Numbered from the stretch's first letter, positions 1-12,336 are shown. The stretch is DNA of 64,000 nucleotides from Rotaria socialis (GCA_905331475.1 CAJNYU010003387.1:59713-123712), one strand, 5' to 3'. The notes: a model not told the origin generated them from the letters alone. Translations and numbers: made by a program.

Positions 1-527
1 AAAGAATATACCGTTCTATTGTATATGCAAATTGGCTAGTTTGTGTTGTAATGAAAAGACCAGAAAACATCGATGAGCTATTTTCGTCTTCTCTCACAAT
101 CTGCGTGATTCAAAGCACGTCATCATTATCCTTTAGTCGAGACAATTTCAAATCGTAATTTACTGTTAATCAATATCGTCGATCACAACAAATTTGAAAA
201 TTTTTCGTTTATTTGCATAGCTTCATTTTTTGTCCTCAGTCTTCAAGATCATAAGAGTTAACAATAAAATTTGTACTAGCGATATCTCTTTTGAATAAAT
301 TTAATTCTATATGAAATATAAGATCAATATGAGTATAATCATACATTTAGTTGTTCTAACCTATTTCAGTAATAACTAATAGAATGGAATATCACAATTT
401 AGAAGGCGAGTGTGTTGATAATCCATTGAGTCAATTTTCTTAAGAAGCCATCTTCTATATAGTATTGTCTGTTTCAATGCGACTTAACTTTATTGTTTGA
501 TTATCCAGGTAGCGTATTAAGGTAAGT
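1..527. other. AT-rich intergenic stretch, no gene seen
   Basis: Both strands hold only short, compositionally AT-driven reading frames with no recognisable protein features or convincing splice-site sets. It could be the flank of a gene outside the window. Confidence 0.5.
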
Positions 528-580
528 AATGTCAGTAACGAATTCGAGTACACGAAGTACTCGAATTTGTTGCTAACATT
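528..580. other. 24-bp imperfect hairpin with 5-nt loop
   Basis: Left arm 528-551 and right arm 557-580 pair around the loop ACGAA. The inner 11 bp (AATTCGAGTAC / GTACTCGAATT) are perfect. The outer 13 bp have three mismatches, all transitions, so two are G-U wobbles if the plus strand is transcribed. A small RNA hairpin or a tiny foldback are both possible. The loop is short for a microRNA precursor. Confidence 0.5.
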
Positions 581-730
581 AGTATCTCTTGCTTTGAGAA
601 TATTAGTAAAGATGCTATCAAGTTTTTATATAAAGTCGATAGCTGTTGCTCACATTAAATTAATATATAAATTGATATTAAACTACATAAAATCAAAATC
701 AATAGACAAGAAAGCGACTATTATTTACAT

Positions 731-802
731 AGGGTGTGGCTGTGGGTGTGAGTGTTCGTATGAATGAAGCCCTGAACAACACCCACACCCTCAAGTTCAG
801 GG
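731..802. repeat. TGTGGG-type island 1 (G-rich then C-rich block)
   Basis: A G-rich block (AGGGTGTGGCTGTGGGTGTG, from 731) is followed after about 30 nt by ACACCCACACCCT. The C-rich block is itself bracketed by an 8-bp inverted repeat CCCTGAAC / GTTCAGGG. TGTGGG is the bdelloid telomere repeat, so this is an interstitial telomere-like sequence. Confidence 0.7.
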
Positions 803-1482
803 CCGACTCCTGTGGAGGCTGAAACCTTTGTGGCAGATGCAACTGAATCAAACACGTATAGATATATAAAAAAGGAAAAGGGAGAAAGAATGGTATCGTA
901 GATAACATCCTTTCTCGAAAAGAGAACATGAAATGACGAGACACAGAAAGCTATGTGAACGAAGGGACAAGAAGAAATGCCTGTGAAACAAATGTGTTGC
1001 AGAGGAGGAAAGAAAAACTCGTCGCCACTAACAAAATCATCATGTTTTTAAGATAATGAGGTTCCTTGTGTAAAGGCAGATTGGATCCATGATATCGCGT
1101 TAAATTCACTTGAATGCACTTGATTAAATTTTGACATTGATTGTCAGAAAACTAAAAGGTCAAATATCAAAATCTCGTCAGATTATTCCAGGAATTGTTC
1201 ATCTATTGTAAAAATAAATACGTTAATGTGACAAAATTTTGGTCTTGTATCTGATTCTGTGATCAATGAATTTTGCACTTTTCCCCTTATTATTCATTCA
1301 ATTATTTTGATGCACGTAAGCAACGATACTTCTTAAGCATCAAATATAATACGACTCTGTCAATTTTAGTCACAGAGTAAACATAATTTACTGCGCATCC
1401 AATGTAAGTAAAAGGATATCTATTCTCACTCATCAGTTATTGTCACATGTCTCTTTTTGTTATCTGATAACTGAGCTCACAG
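803..1482. other. intergenic, upstream region of the secreted-protein gene
   Basis: No coding features seen. The 3' end probably holds the non-coding first exon of the next gene, because a clean donor (CACAG|GTAAGA) lies at 1483. Confidence 0.4.
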
Positions 1483-1540
1483 GTAAGACTCTAACCGAGT
1501 GAAATTCGTTTTAATGCTAGAAATTAACAAATCTTTCTAG
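1483..1540 (+). other. probable 5'-UTR intron (58 bp)
   Basis: Donor AG|GTAAGA at 1483 and acceptor TTTCTAG ending at 1540, three bases before the ATG at 1544. Size and consensus fit the other introns in this window. Confidence 0.55.
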
Positions 1541-1543
1541 ACA

Positions 1544-1972
1544 ATGAACAAGTATACGATCGTTTTGCTGTGTTTTAACGCTCTCTTCATACTCGTCTCA
1601 GCGGATAACTCGACCTGTCCACAATTATCTACATTTCCTTCCTGGATGATAGGTTCTTTTTTGGTGCAATTCGGAGATGGTTCGATAGGAAATAAGACTG
1701 TTGGATTATGGTATGCAAATATAACACTTCCAAATGGTACACGTGGTGGTCTAACCATGACAGCACCTCTGAATAAAGGTGACCATTTCTTCATCAACCA
1801 CGATTGTCTTCAAATGCAGGATGCAGCGCCTCAACAACGCTGCTCGCTTATAGTACCTAATTGTAATGGCTATAAACAATACGTTTACAAAGCACCAGAA
1901 CTCGTTGCGAAATGTCCTGAATCAACCACATCGCCTGGTGTTGAAGAACAAAGCACTGAAAGATCAGGCTAG
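1544..1972 (+). CDS. small secreted, N-glycosylated cysteine-containing protein (142 aa)
   Basis: An uninterrupted frame starts with a clear signal peptide: MNKYT, then a hydrophobic core to about residue 18, with predicted cleavage after VSA at 20. The mature chain (about 122 aa) has five cysteines and several Asn-X-Ser/Thr sequons (NST, NKT, NIT, NGT), as expected for an extracellular protein. The C-terminal tail is Ser/Thr/Glu rich. The first ATG lies three bases after a probable 5'-UTR splice acceptor, which supports the start. I do not recognise the family. Its size and lack of internal repeats could fit a small secreted effector or a lipocalin-like protein, but that is only a guess. Confidence 0.65.
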   Translation: MNKYTIVLLCFNALFILVSADNSTCPQLSTFPSWMIGSFLVQFGDGSIGNKTVGLWYANITLPNGTRGGLTMTAPLNKGDHFFINHDCLQMQDAAPQQRCSLIVPNCNGYKQYVYKAPELVAKCPESTTSPGVEEQSTERSG

Positions 1973-4132
1973 ATTGATATATCTACATTTTTTTTTATCA
2001 ATCATTGCTTTCATTGTTGCGAATAAAGAGTACAACTACCCAGTGATGTCTGATTATTGTGGATGTTCCTTCGATAACATATTACTACATTTAAATTCAT
2101 ATTAGTCTTTAAGGGAGCACGATAACTAAATCCAACGATACTTAAGAGAGCGTCCATGAGAAAATCGAGTATGGGTCCATGTATCTAAGCACTTGTCAAT
2201 TTTTTTTATTTGATTTGATATTTTCATCGTGTTTAGCATCATTGAAAACTTCCAGATCTAAATTTTTAGCCTCTAAGTTCAATCCATAGAAAAAATGATA
2301 TGATTAGTATTATGAGGTACTTTTGACCTTTTTTTGAAAATATCGTCAATCGACACGTATACAATTATGATCACGGCAAAGAAGTAAATGAGCACTAAAC
2401 AATTTAATGTCATATACCATTCGATAGCTCATTGAAAGCTGAACAAATCCACACATCAACAATCTTCATTTTTATAAACTCAAAAAATTTCCGAACCAAA
2501 TACTTTCCGAGAGTCATGATTTTTTTTGCAAAAAAAAAGGCTTGTCGTCAACATTGGATTTATGATTGCTCAGCTATGGCGCGTGAACCCAGAATGAATT
2601 TCTCACAGAAGAGACAGTTTGTGATGCTCTACAAAATGGCATAATCAGGATTCAGCAAAAGGTTTCTAATCGATGCACAAGGAGGTTGACTTTCTTAGCC
2701 ACTCGACCGGTCTCCAATACAGAAAGCACTTGCTTTTTTAGTTTTTTTTTGCACCAAAAATGAAGCTTTAGTAAAATAAAGATGGTTCTAAAATGTGAAT
2801 CAGCGAGACTAAGGCGGATCATGATCTCATGCGTATATCTAGAACTAAAAACTTCGTGTTTTTTTATTCTTATCTGCATAAAATGCTACGTTTTCTATGA
2901 TGTCATGTCATGAGAGAAGAATGAGTATTTTTCGATGCGCCAACTAGTGTCCTCTCGTGCAAGAATCATTGATTTGTAGATGATGGACAGACAGTTATAG
3001 TGTTTGACGGTTTAAATTTTAAAAATACAAGCATCAAAAGTGCTCGATTTTTACTTGAAATATTATTTGGAAAACATCCATCTTATTCGCCAACTATTCG
3101 ATAATTCGAACTGTTATAAAAATAATTTATCAATTTACAGCTAAGCGCGTTAGGTTTTGTTTTAAATTTATGCAGGAACAGAACTGTGATCCTAAGATCC
3201 TATCAGTACATATAAGTAAAGTAAGGAAGAAGAGACAAAATAAGAACAACAGAAAAAATGAAAATCATAAAAGCAAGTTGTATGAGTAAAAAGTTAGGCC
3301 TACACAGAAAAAAGATCATATAGAATCAAAAGATTCTGGAAAATCCTCGAGGGGTTGGACTTCATCAATTTTATAAACAGGTACGGATGAACGAGAAGGA
3401 ATAGAAGCCATCCACCCAACAATTTTTTCTATAATTGCGCGTTAGTTTTTCTGAAGATGAGTACTGCTCAATGTATTTTTGCTGAGTCGTGTGATGAAGT
3501 CAATTGCTCGGTGACTACGCCATGGTTGCGTCTATCGGAATTATCCGAGGAGAAAATAAAATAAAAATGTTTTCCCGGAGCTACGAACGTCTTAGAAGTT
3601 CTTCTTCTGAAAGCTGAGTCGTTTTTTCAACATCGAGTTGTGATGCACATCATAAATTTCTTTTTCGAAGATCGTATTTCTCTAATATGAAAAGTAAATG
3701 TGATACTTGTTTCGAAGTAAGAGGGGTAAATTCCTGCGCCAAGGTTGACTAGCGATATATAACTGTGACACATTCCATAACGCTACTAGAATCATTTCGC
3801 ATGCGTCATACATACGGAAAATTGATTTTTCGTAATTGTCGTGAAAAGGGTGAGGGTGATTTAAAGCAACCACAACACAACTGGTAGAAAACTTTTTCAT
3901 TTTCGCTTACAAAAATTGTTAAGTGACTGTAACGTAGTACGAATGATGCTTGAATCAATCAGTACAATCATTAAAATATAAGATATCTATTATGATCTAA
4001 TAGATATCTCATAAGCAACCAAAAAACAAGTATAAAATAGAAGCGGTTTTTGTAACGAGACAGTGATAAGTTGGTTTATAATGGATCGTGTTTAGCTCTT
4101 CATGAAGAATTTATTGATGATGAGGTGACAAG
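1973..4132. other. long intergenic stretch, no gene recognised
   Basis: AT-rich DNA with short frames only (for example around 2432-2644, 2652-2879 and 3682-3900 on either strand). None shows domain-like composition, and homopolymer T/A runs are frequent. No repeats from the families found elsewhere in the window were recognised here. Confidence 0.45.
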
Positions 4133-5003
4133 ATGATTCCAAGCTACTTACGACGATCGTTTCGACCTTGCTTAAGGGCCATCATTTACTTAGAAGATCG
4201 TCAAACCACGACAACGTTTGTTTCTGTCCATAGCAGGACTTCATCAGGTGATAGCTTATTATTATATCTACTAGATAGTAACCCTGAATTGCCTACAGTA
4301 TTTCGTCGATTACCATATGCTTTCATCGATACCACTTTCTCCACTATTTGCCAGTCAGACAGCTGGCCTGACAATTTTTGGGTTTCTACTGAATTTCAAC
4401 GTGTAATTGCAACTAAAGAAAAATCATTGAATCCATTTCTACGTCCTCCACGATGGATTATCATTTATCGCAATCAGCATCTAATTTTTCTCTCTGCTCA
4501 AGAAGCCAATCATTTGATTGATCGTATAAAACATCTATGTTACATTCAAAAATCCGACGAACCACCTGTCACCACAGCACGCCTGATTTTGCCTCGGATT
4601 AGACGAGGTCAATCGATTTTAGTAAATAATACAATGTTAACGACTTCTTCGTTAAATAAATTTCCCAGTCTTGATAATAGTTGGCTCAATTATTTGTCTT
4701 TAACGGTACTCTGTATTTTGAAAATGTTGAAGAACAAAGAGCCTATTGCCAGTTGTTAAGCTTATGTCCAAAACCTCGAACAGAAGAAGAAGAAAAAGCA
4801 TTTTGAAAAAGGTTGGATTGATATGAATGGGTTTGTCAGTAATCCAAAGCATCGTCGTCAATTACAAATGAATCAAGGTCAATTCAATGCGAATCCAATA
4901 AGATTCGTCAAACAATTGATTAAAAATCGAAATAAATCCCACGCATCTATTCTATCATATGTTGGGAGTATTATTCTTAATTCACGCAAACTTAGCTTCA
5001 ATT
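4133..5003 (+). pseudogene. decayed protein gene, two frameshifts
   Basis: The first frame (4133-4759) encodes about 200 residues of ordinary globular composition. Around 4705 the conserved-looking sequence moves to another frame (GTLYFENVEEQRAYCQLL, then SLCPKPRTEEEEKAF). Just after 4800 it moves again (EKGWIDMNGFVSNPKHRR, running to about 5003). The three segments read as one protein broken twice, so this is a pseudogene or carries sequence errors. The family is not recognised. No 5' exon is evident, so the upstream end may be missing too. The downstream end lies about 40 bp from a TGTGGG island. Confidence 0.5.
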
Positions 5004-5042
5004 GACTACAATCCATGTTTTATTTACATACTAGAACACGTT

Positions 5043-5098
5043 TTGGGTGTGGGATGTGAATATGGGTGGGTCCTTTACTGTCTCACACCCACACCCAA
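5043..5098. repeat. TGTGGG-type island 2, inverted pair
   Basis: TTGGGTGTGGGATGTGA is followed about 20 nt later by TCTCACACCCACACCCAA, its near reverse complement, so the island can fold as a hairpin. It sits just past the decayed gene ending near 5003. Confidence 0.7.
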
Positions 5099-5733
5099 GC
5101 CACCACATCCTACTCGGACATTAGCAAAGATTTCTGTTAATGCAAATGTTTGAGAAGTTGATGCCACTTTGTTGAAAGATACTTTTTTTTATTCACAAAT
5201 AAAGACAGGTGTTAAATTTTCTTCTTGATCAACTTGCGCACAATATTCTGATGTAAACAGTGATATTGTCGAGTCAAGAAAGAAATAATGCTTAAAGGGT
5301 GGCCATAGTCTATGGTTTTAAATGAAAGAATGAAATTATTTCTATATTATAAGAATTTCAAAAGGGTAGAGGTGGATGAAGATGTCTTTAACAACAATAT
5401 AATCACAGCCATATTCATCCAAAGTCGCTCATCCATCAGTTTTCAAGCACAGATGTTTTATTTATTTTCTTTGTTTTATATTATAATTTATTTGATTATT
5501 CAACAAAAATATTTATAAAAAGTAAGTTTGAATATTTTTGCGAGTTGAATCTCACGGATTACTCACATTTGATTTGTATTACGTCTCATTGATATCGAGT
5601 TCAAAACAGTATAAATAAATGGATGTATACTCGAGTGTGTTTTATTCTATTGCAAATTATTTCTTAAATTATGATATCAATATAAGTCTTGATAAAGTAT
5701 TAGAGTGCCAAGTGATGCGACAGAAAATAGCAT
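5099..5733. other. intergenic, no gene seen
   Basis: AT-rich; short frames only. Nothing further recognised. Confidence 0.4.
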
Positions 5734-5975
5734 CACTGTAAAAAAAACAGTACAATATTTACAAGAGGGTTTTGTAATGTCATTAACCCTTTCTCAAATT
5801 TTCATATATCCTTTTTGAATATATCTTAGTTCCATAAACCATTTTTAGGGTACACGACAATTTCATAAACCCTCCTACATTCAAAGGGTTTATTATTTTT
5901 TGAGCAAAGGAGGGTTTATGACACTCAAAAGCCGTTTTTGTAGAGTTTAATATTGTACTGTTTTTCATTACAGTG
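5734..5975. mobile_element. MITE (242 bp) with CACTGTAA termini
   Basis: Terminal inverted repeats of about 28 bp start CACTGTAA and continue through a shared AACAGTACAATATT; the right end is the reverse complement with a few mismatches. Inside is a second, perfect 13-bp inverted repeat (CATAAACCCTCCT at 5864-5876, AGGAGGGTTTATG at 5908-5920). There is no coding capacity. The termini resemble Tc1/mariner-like ends, and a TA follows the right end, but the left flank is AT rather than TA, so the target-site assignment is uncertain. Confidence 0.65.
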
Positions 5976-6922
5976 TAGATAGAGTTTATTTATTTTTCAA
6001 TATAAATAGTTGTCTATTTCGTCTTACAATGAATAAACTCTAAATTTTGTACTGAGATAAAACTTTGAGAATACAGAAAAATGGTGAAGCAGAAAACGTA
6101 TTGTACGGTAAAAACAGACCTGAAGCGTAAAGCTTCTTACATATACTCATTTGTCTTGATCTTAGATGAGGTAAAGGAAACTGAATTATTGAAATAGATG
6201 TCATCAAATAAACGTCAACAAAGTGTTAATTAAAAAACCAAATAAGGAAGAACTACTGTTAGACTTAACAAGCGACAGAAACACTCGTGCTATTCTATAA
6301 ACAAATCTTCACTTAGACCTTAACAGTAGATGCTCGACGAAGATGAAACATGATATAAATGCAATATCATTTACTTTAGTTTCGATGTTTAATGCAAGCA
6401 AAAAGTGCATTTTATCACACGCTCAATTTCTTAGAAACAAAGGAAACAATGTTTTCAAATAAGCATTTTGTTTATGTTATCAAAAAACAATGCACAGAAA
6501 AGGTACGATAAAAATGATCAATGCAATCACTCCGAATTTGCTTTTGTTGTAAAAATCATTGTTCGTTTTTTTCCCATTGTTAATATACACGATGCTTATC
6601 TTCAATGAGTTTTTTATAGATACTTTAGAAATTTAAAGCTTTGAATTGTTTCATTCATTGGTGGTATTGCTGCCTTTGTATTCTTAATTTGATAAAGAAT
6701 AATGGAAAGACTTTGTAAGCGTTGGGAATATCAGAATGACTTACCGACGATTTCCAGATAAATTACATTACAAACATCCGATCTTTTCCATTCGAATTTC
6801 CCGACGTTATTGCACCCATAGTAACGCCCTTTTTATTCCGATCTTCTAATCTTTCGACGGTGTCTAGTTTAGTTTTTGTTTTCAAGTTTCTTGAATCTAT
6901 TAAAAACAGTTTGTTTTAAAAA
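5976..6922. other. intergenic, downstream of the ADP-ribosyltransferase gene
   Basis: No coding features seen on either strand. It contains the presumed 3' flank of the minus-strand gene that ends at 6923. Confidence 0.4.
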
Positions 6923-9900
6923 TCATACTTTTTTTAGTTCAGTGAACAAGCCGAATCTGTGTACAACAGTAAATGTACCGGTTTGTAAACCTGGCAAAGG
7001 TTCACTTTTATTTCTGGACCGATCGTCCGCTATCATACTCTGCAAATCGCTTTTGACTTCTTGATACAAATTCTTTAGTATTGTTAAATGTTCATCATCT
7101 AAGTCACATCGGTCTAATTGTTTATGCAGATTGTCTAATTTTTCTTTAACAGCTGTTATTTCTTTTTTGCTGAATAACTTAGATTCCTGATATAGTTTCA
7201 TTATTGCCATCAATTGTTCTTTAGCTGAAACGTACTGATGCAGTGCTACATAAAGATCAGCTAATTCGACATGACTCGCAACTATCTCCGACATATAGTC
7301 TTTTGGTTTTGATGCATTGATTTTCAATGTACAATCGTGTTTCATTAACTGGTATTCAAGTGCTGAGTTATACGCATCTTTATGTTTACAATAGATTCGA
7401 ATTATTTTCTCACAAGTAGCTTTAATCCAACATAAATTTGGTTCGAACTGTTTCATATAAACTTTAATCGCTTCTTCATAATTAGTTAATGCATCGTCAT
7501 ACTTATATATCGCTTGTTGAAAATTAGCTAATTCTTCTCTCCGATTGGCAATACCGCAATAATCAGATGAACGATGTACTAACAACTTTTCAATACTTAG
7601 TTGCACGTGATGTATGACTAGTGAACAATTATGTATTTGTTCCTTCTCGTCATTGCTGATTTCCATCTTGCTTTTGTACACATCACTTAACAGATCGAAT
7701 ATCTCTATCTTTTCATAATCCGTCGCAGTATGTTCAATCGCTGCTTCAAAATACTCAATAGCTAGATCATAATGTTTTGTAGCCGCATTTTTATCATCTA
7801 ATTCATCTGGATAACAGTCACCAATACCTTTGTAAATTTTACCAACATCGACGTAGCAATTTAATTCTGCATCATTGATGTATTCAAACCACATTGTCAA
7901 TACTTCAGAACGAGTTGATAACACTGAAGCGTAGATTTCTTCTATATGTTTTTCAGGATAGCGACCAAGATAATAATCTTTCATATCAAAAAGCCATTTT
8001 TCTAATGGATATAAATTAATCAATTCATTGAATATTGTAATTCTGACGTCAGATGACTGCTTGTAAAGAACGTCTTCAAATATACTAACACAGTTTTTCA
8101 GCGTTTTTCTCTTGCTTACACTTTTAAATTCTCGATCATCTTTTACATGATCATCATTTGCTAAATTCAGTTTAACTATCCAAATTTTTTTATCGTCATC
8201 GTATTTAACATCATCGGGTTCGATCTCAAAATATGTTGTGATCATAAATAATATTTCAGATTCATCTGGAAAGTTGCTCAAAGCAGTAATATCAGCGTAA
8301 GAACGAGATTTTAGGCGAGCATCAATTTCAATTTCAAATAAAACACACTGAATCTCATCGTCAGGTTGTGATTGATTTGTAAACAATAACGCTAAATCAC
8401 GATTAGTGGTCGCTGAGAAGAAACTATTGTTTACAATTGATGATGCCGTATCATAGTCACATTCTTTAATCTTGTTGATTTCGTCGCGACTTATAAATTG
8501 TCCTCGGTATACAATTAATGGTCCATCTAAATTCTGAATGGATCGTTTATGTTTCAATTGTTGATATATATCCTGTATAAAGAATCCGAATAAAAACAGT
8601 ACTTCAATATTCTGTTGCCGTAAGGCACGATTTAATAAACGATGAACAAAATTGTCACGTGTATACCACCAAATAGCTTTGTCCGATCTATAGTCTTGTT
8701 CAAAATTTTTCAGAACTGCTAGTTCTGCTGCTTTACCATTATAATACTCTCTTAATGTTTCAATAAATTTACGTCGACAATCTTCTGGATATGGTAAATA
8801 ACACAAGATGTCAACGATATCTACCAATAAACTCATAAATCCATCGGTAGTATTTTCTTGTCGGATTTTTCCAAAAATCGTCTCGTTATCATGGTTTAAA
8901 TATTTATCAACATCATCCTTTAGCTCGTTTAATAATTGTTCAATGTTTGAATATACTTGCTTAATCTATATGAAAATTGAAGAACAAATGCGTTGGGGAT
9001 GATGGTGAGGTATATAAGTTCTGGGAGAACGATAACAAACAAGTACATTCGAAAATTAGACAGCGTTATCCTCTCGCAATTAATCACTACGCATAATCTT
9101 TGTACGAAAATTTCTTTCTATCATGCATCATCTTGAAAGTGTTTTTTTTATGATACTTTCCCATCTCTCAGCAAAATAAGCAAAATAACTGTGTAACCTC
9201 ATAAAGGAGATCTATGGTGCACATCCAATCAAACTAAATGTGTCGTTTCACTAACATCAGTGAACGATGCTTCTTACCTTTGAATAGTTTGAGATCCATT
9301 CTTGTTGATAATTGTTGGTCGTATTATAAATATAAATCGAATAGACGTTCTTGAGATTGTAAACGTTAGATACCAACTGTTCACCTAGGTCGTCAGATGT
9401 GATTATAAATGTAGTCGTGACCTTAGTTTGTTCAATAAACTGCTGACATTGTTCAACATTGTTAAATAGTTTTGTATAATCAACAATTTTTCTTAAGTTT
9501 TCGAGCGAAGCTAACGCATCACTTTCTTGGTTTCTATCGACCGTTGGATCTAACCATACTAACTGATGTGATTCAAGATTGATTTTTTCACGATCAAAAA
9601 TGTGACGTTGCTGCATGGCATTGTATGTAGCAATGTTCTGATAGTCTTCTTGTACCGATGGTATTGTGGATGTTGTTGTGGTTATTGCTGTTACGAATGA
9701 CGATGATAAAGATGTGTTTGCCTTAGACTCCATTTCCATTATTGGCATAGACGACTGTTGCGAATTGGTATTTATGAGTTTGTGGTGTATTTCGTCTTCT
9801 GAATCAAAGCATTTCGCTGATTTCATTATCATACGTAATTTTAGCTTTTCTGCAGCACTTGCAATTGATAGGCAACAAAATAAACTAAAAATCGTAAACA

Positions 9901-9961
9901 ACGCAGCTTCATATATTCTAGTCATTTTTTTGTACTCATCATTCTCTTCCTTCCCTCCCAT
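6923..9961 (-). CDS. NAD:arginine ADP-ribosyltransferase with TPR-like repeats, two exons (about 908 aa)
   Basis: Exon 1 is 9961-9278 and exon 2 is 8965-6923. The intron (donor AAG|GTAAGA, acceptor TATAG) is phase 0 and joins two frames exactly. The second Met (MTRIYEAALF) starts a signal peptide or membrane anchor (hydrophobic to ISASA), followed by a Thr/Ser-rich linker. Next comes the N-terminal domain typical of bdelloid ART proteins (HQLVWLDPTVDR, LGEQLV, YSIYIYN). The catalytic domain shows the R-S-ExE signature: VYRG (Arg about 382), NSFFSATT (about 409-414) and ESE (about 463-465). Residues about 540-880 are helical TPR-like repeats. The family transfers ADP-ribose from NAD to arginine and is strongly expanded in rotifers. 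All catalytic residues are present, so it may be active. A secretory start on a TPR-containing ART is unusual. The 5' UTR and any earlier exon are not resolved. Confidence 0.8.
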
Positions 9962-10445
9962 CGCAGAAATTCATAGCAAAGCTTTAGTGTCAGTTTCCAG
10001 GAAAAATAAAACAAAACAAAACAAAATCAGTACTATTTTATTGATATCTCCATGGCTCACTTTACATGCTCACATATCATGAAATTATATCAAATTCGAT
10101 CCAGGAATTACCCCGTATCTGTTAAATTAATGATTGGTCTCTGGCTAGTACTTAATTTGTCACTGGTAGTGTTTTCTCAACGATGTCTACTTCATTAGAC
10201 CATTAAGCAAAACTTACAAAAATAATAAAAAAGGATGCACTTACATATATACTATACAAAAACAAAACACGCTGTGTATCTTTCTTTGCAATGCCTTCGT
10301 TTTTACGCATATATATATAACGATGGTTAGAATTCGAATGAGTAATCTCATCCACAATCTCTATTGCCGTCTTGTTCTATACTACTCTTATCTGCATACA
10401 CGAAGAAAGAGAATCGTAAAGAAAAATACATTATGCACCTTTTCT

Positions 10446-10470
10446 TGGGTGTCGGTGTGGGTGTGGAGTG
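10446..10470. repeat. TGTGGG-type island 3, one-sided
   Basis: GGGTGTCGGTGTGGGTGTGG without a C-rich partner nearby. An interstitial telomere-like sequence. Confidence 0.55.
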
Positions 10471-10723
10471 TATGTATCTGGCTTACAATTGAACGGTCTC
10501 TACTCATGAGCAAATCGAACGACCGCGTAGGGTGCAAATGATCACACTCATTAAGAAACTAACAAATTTAAAATATGAGCTGCTGATGGCTCACTTTGAC
10601 AGAGATATTCAATTTTTAAGTTTCACATTAATTGAGTGCAGAAACATGATAATACATGAAATATTTATATTAGCTTTTAAGATAATCATCAGATTTGTTA
10701 GGAAGAACGTTCCCAAGAACGAN

Positions 10724-10778
10724 ATCTGCCCGGATAGCGGAAGGTATGGGTTCGATTCCCATGAAGGTCATCTTTTTC
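10724..10778 (+). tRNA. possible 3' portion of a tRNA gene cut by an N
   Basis: A perfect T-arm (stem ATGGG/CCCAT, loop TTCGATT) lies at 10746-10762. It is followed by a 7-nt acceptor strand GAAGGTC, an unpaired A and a TTTTT Pol III terminator. Upstream, a 5-bp anticodon-like stem (TCTGC/GCGGA) with loop CCGGATA can form, but the loop lacks the usual U33. The D-arm and 5' acceptor strand are absent because an N sits at 10723. It may be a broken tRNA, or a tRNA-derived SINE head. Confidence 0.35.
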
Positions 10779-11447
10779 ATCGTTCTGTCACATAACATCA
10801 GTGACACTGCTTGTCTCTTTCGTTCTATACATATTAGAGCCTAACAAGCTCTATATCTGTAAAATATTTCAGATATGAACCCGAACCGGATTTACCCTGA
10901 AGTGACTTAGGATAGAAATGACCATAAGAGGTAAAAATCAAGTAAAACTTATTAGAACGAAATTTTCATAATTACCGTGACATTTCATATCGAGTTCAAT
11001 ATTAATTGATGAGACATGCTATTAGACTTGTATTCGTAAGCTTTGTAATTATAATGGCTTTCAAAGCATGATTGAATAGATTTTTGAGACTGTATTTTTA
11101 TATACTGGGGATATAAATTCATTTTGGATCTCTTCTTTATACAATTGGTATTAAAACGTGGCCTCTTCAGTAAATGTTTGAATGGATGAAAAAAAGACAA
11201 ATTTCATCACATCTCAATCTAAGAAAAGTGAAGTTGAAAATTTTCTGAAAGTTTCTCAACTTTCAAGATCGTAATTTCAGAGTTTAAGGTTAAACAGATT
11301 TATCGTCTTCATTCAGGAATAGTAAAAAATAATATTTCGATATTCGTGAGTTATGCAATTTCAATAATAATAATTACGATACATTTGACAAACAATTGAG
11401 AATTACATATATATTGTCAAAAATATATATTTTACCCACTTCAAAAC

Positions 11448-11512
11448 AGGGTGTGGGTGTAGGTGGCGATGTACTTGTGGATTAATAACTAACACCCACA
11501 CCCACACCCTGC
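11448..11512. repeat. TGTGGG-type island 4, inverted pair
   Basis: CAGGGTGTGGGTGTAGG on the left and CACCCACACCCACACCCTG on the right, 28 nt apart, form a hairpin with matching outer ends CAGGGTGTGGGTG / CACCCACACCCTG. Confidence 0.7.
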
Positions 11513-12336
11513 TGTGCATATCGAGACATCATTCGAAAGATAAAAGTGCATAGAATCATATGCCATCAATATCTCAACTGGTTTAATGCAAAAGTTTTGA
11601 AATAATGGTCCGAAACCTCAAGCACCCTATCAAGATCCTCAAGATTTCCATATCTTTTTTCTCTTATCGCAAGAATTTTCATTCGAACAGCAAAGTTATA
11701 GAGACAACAGTTTCCTATCCAAATACATCCTTAACAAAAATTTTCAATCATTTTTCACTGAACAGCACAAAAGACTTTTTTTTTAATGTACCCACTTGGC
11801 CTTTGTCAGCTTAAGGTTTTTCGGGGTTATTCGAACGTAGACTTATAGAGAATGGAAAGTTGGGGGAACGAATTGGGAAATCCTCAGAAAGCTGCTGGCA
11901 TTGAGGAGTTATGGGCTGTTTATTATTGTATTTATCAGGCTCTGTTAGGTAGGATTCCGTAATATTTTGATTGTTCTTTAACAGTGTTGGCGTTTTGCTG
12001 CGACTTTCTTCGATAGAATCGATGCAGTATGTTTTTGGCGTATGTGGTAGAATATTCTAGTCACAATATTTTTGTGTTTGGTTTAATTTATGGACGGTTT
12101 ATGGTTATTTTTGCTTGTGTGTATTGAGTGCTCTGGTGATTATTGATATGTTTCCAGATAAATCGGATGGGAAATTCAGTTGGGTCGTTGAGTATGACAA
12201 TGTGGCATCGTTTGTTGGTTGCTTTATCGTGGATTGAGTGTAATATAGCGTGTTATTCTGGTATGAGCGCAGTACAACACCTAAACTGTAATTTATTTCA
12301 GCAAAATCGAAATATCTGGTATTGTGGTAGCTATAC

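Noticed and set aside
731-802. CRISPR-like repeats among the GT-rich islands
   Set aside because: Islands are spread over 63 kb with irregular spacing and a eukaryotic setting; no array or cas genes.
9666-10082. Plus-strand frame overlapping the ART first exon
   Set aside because: Antisense of the Thr/Ser-rich linker of a well-supported minus-strand gene.
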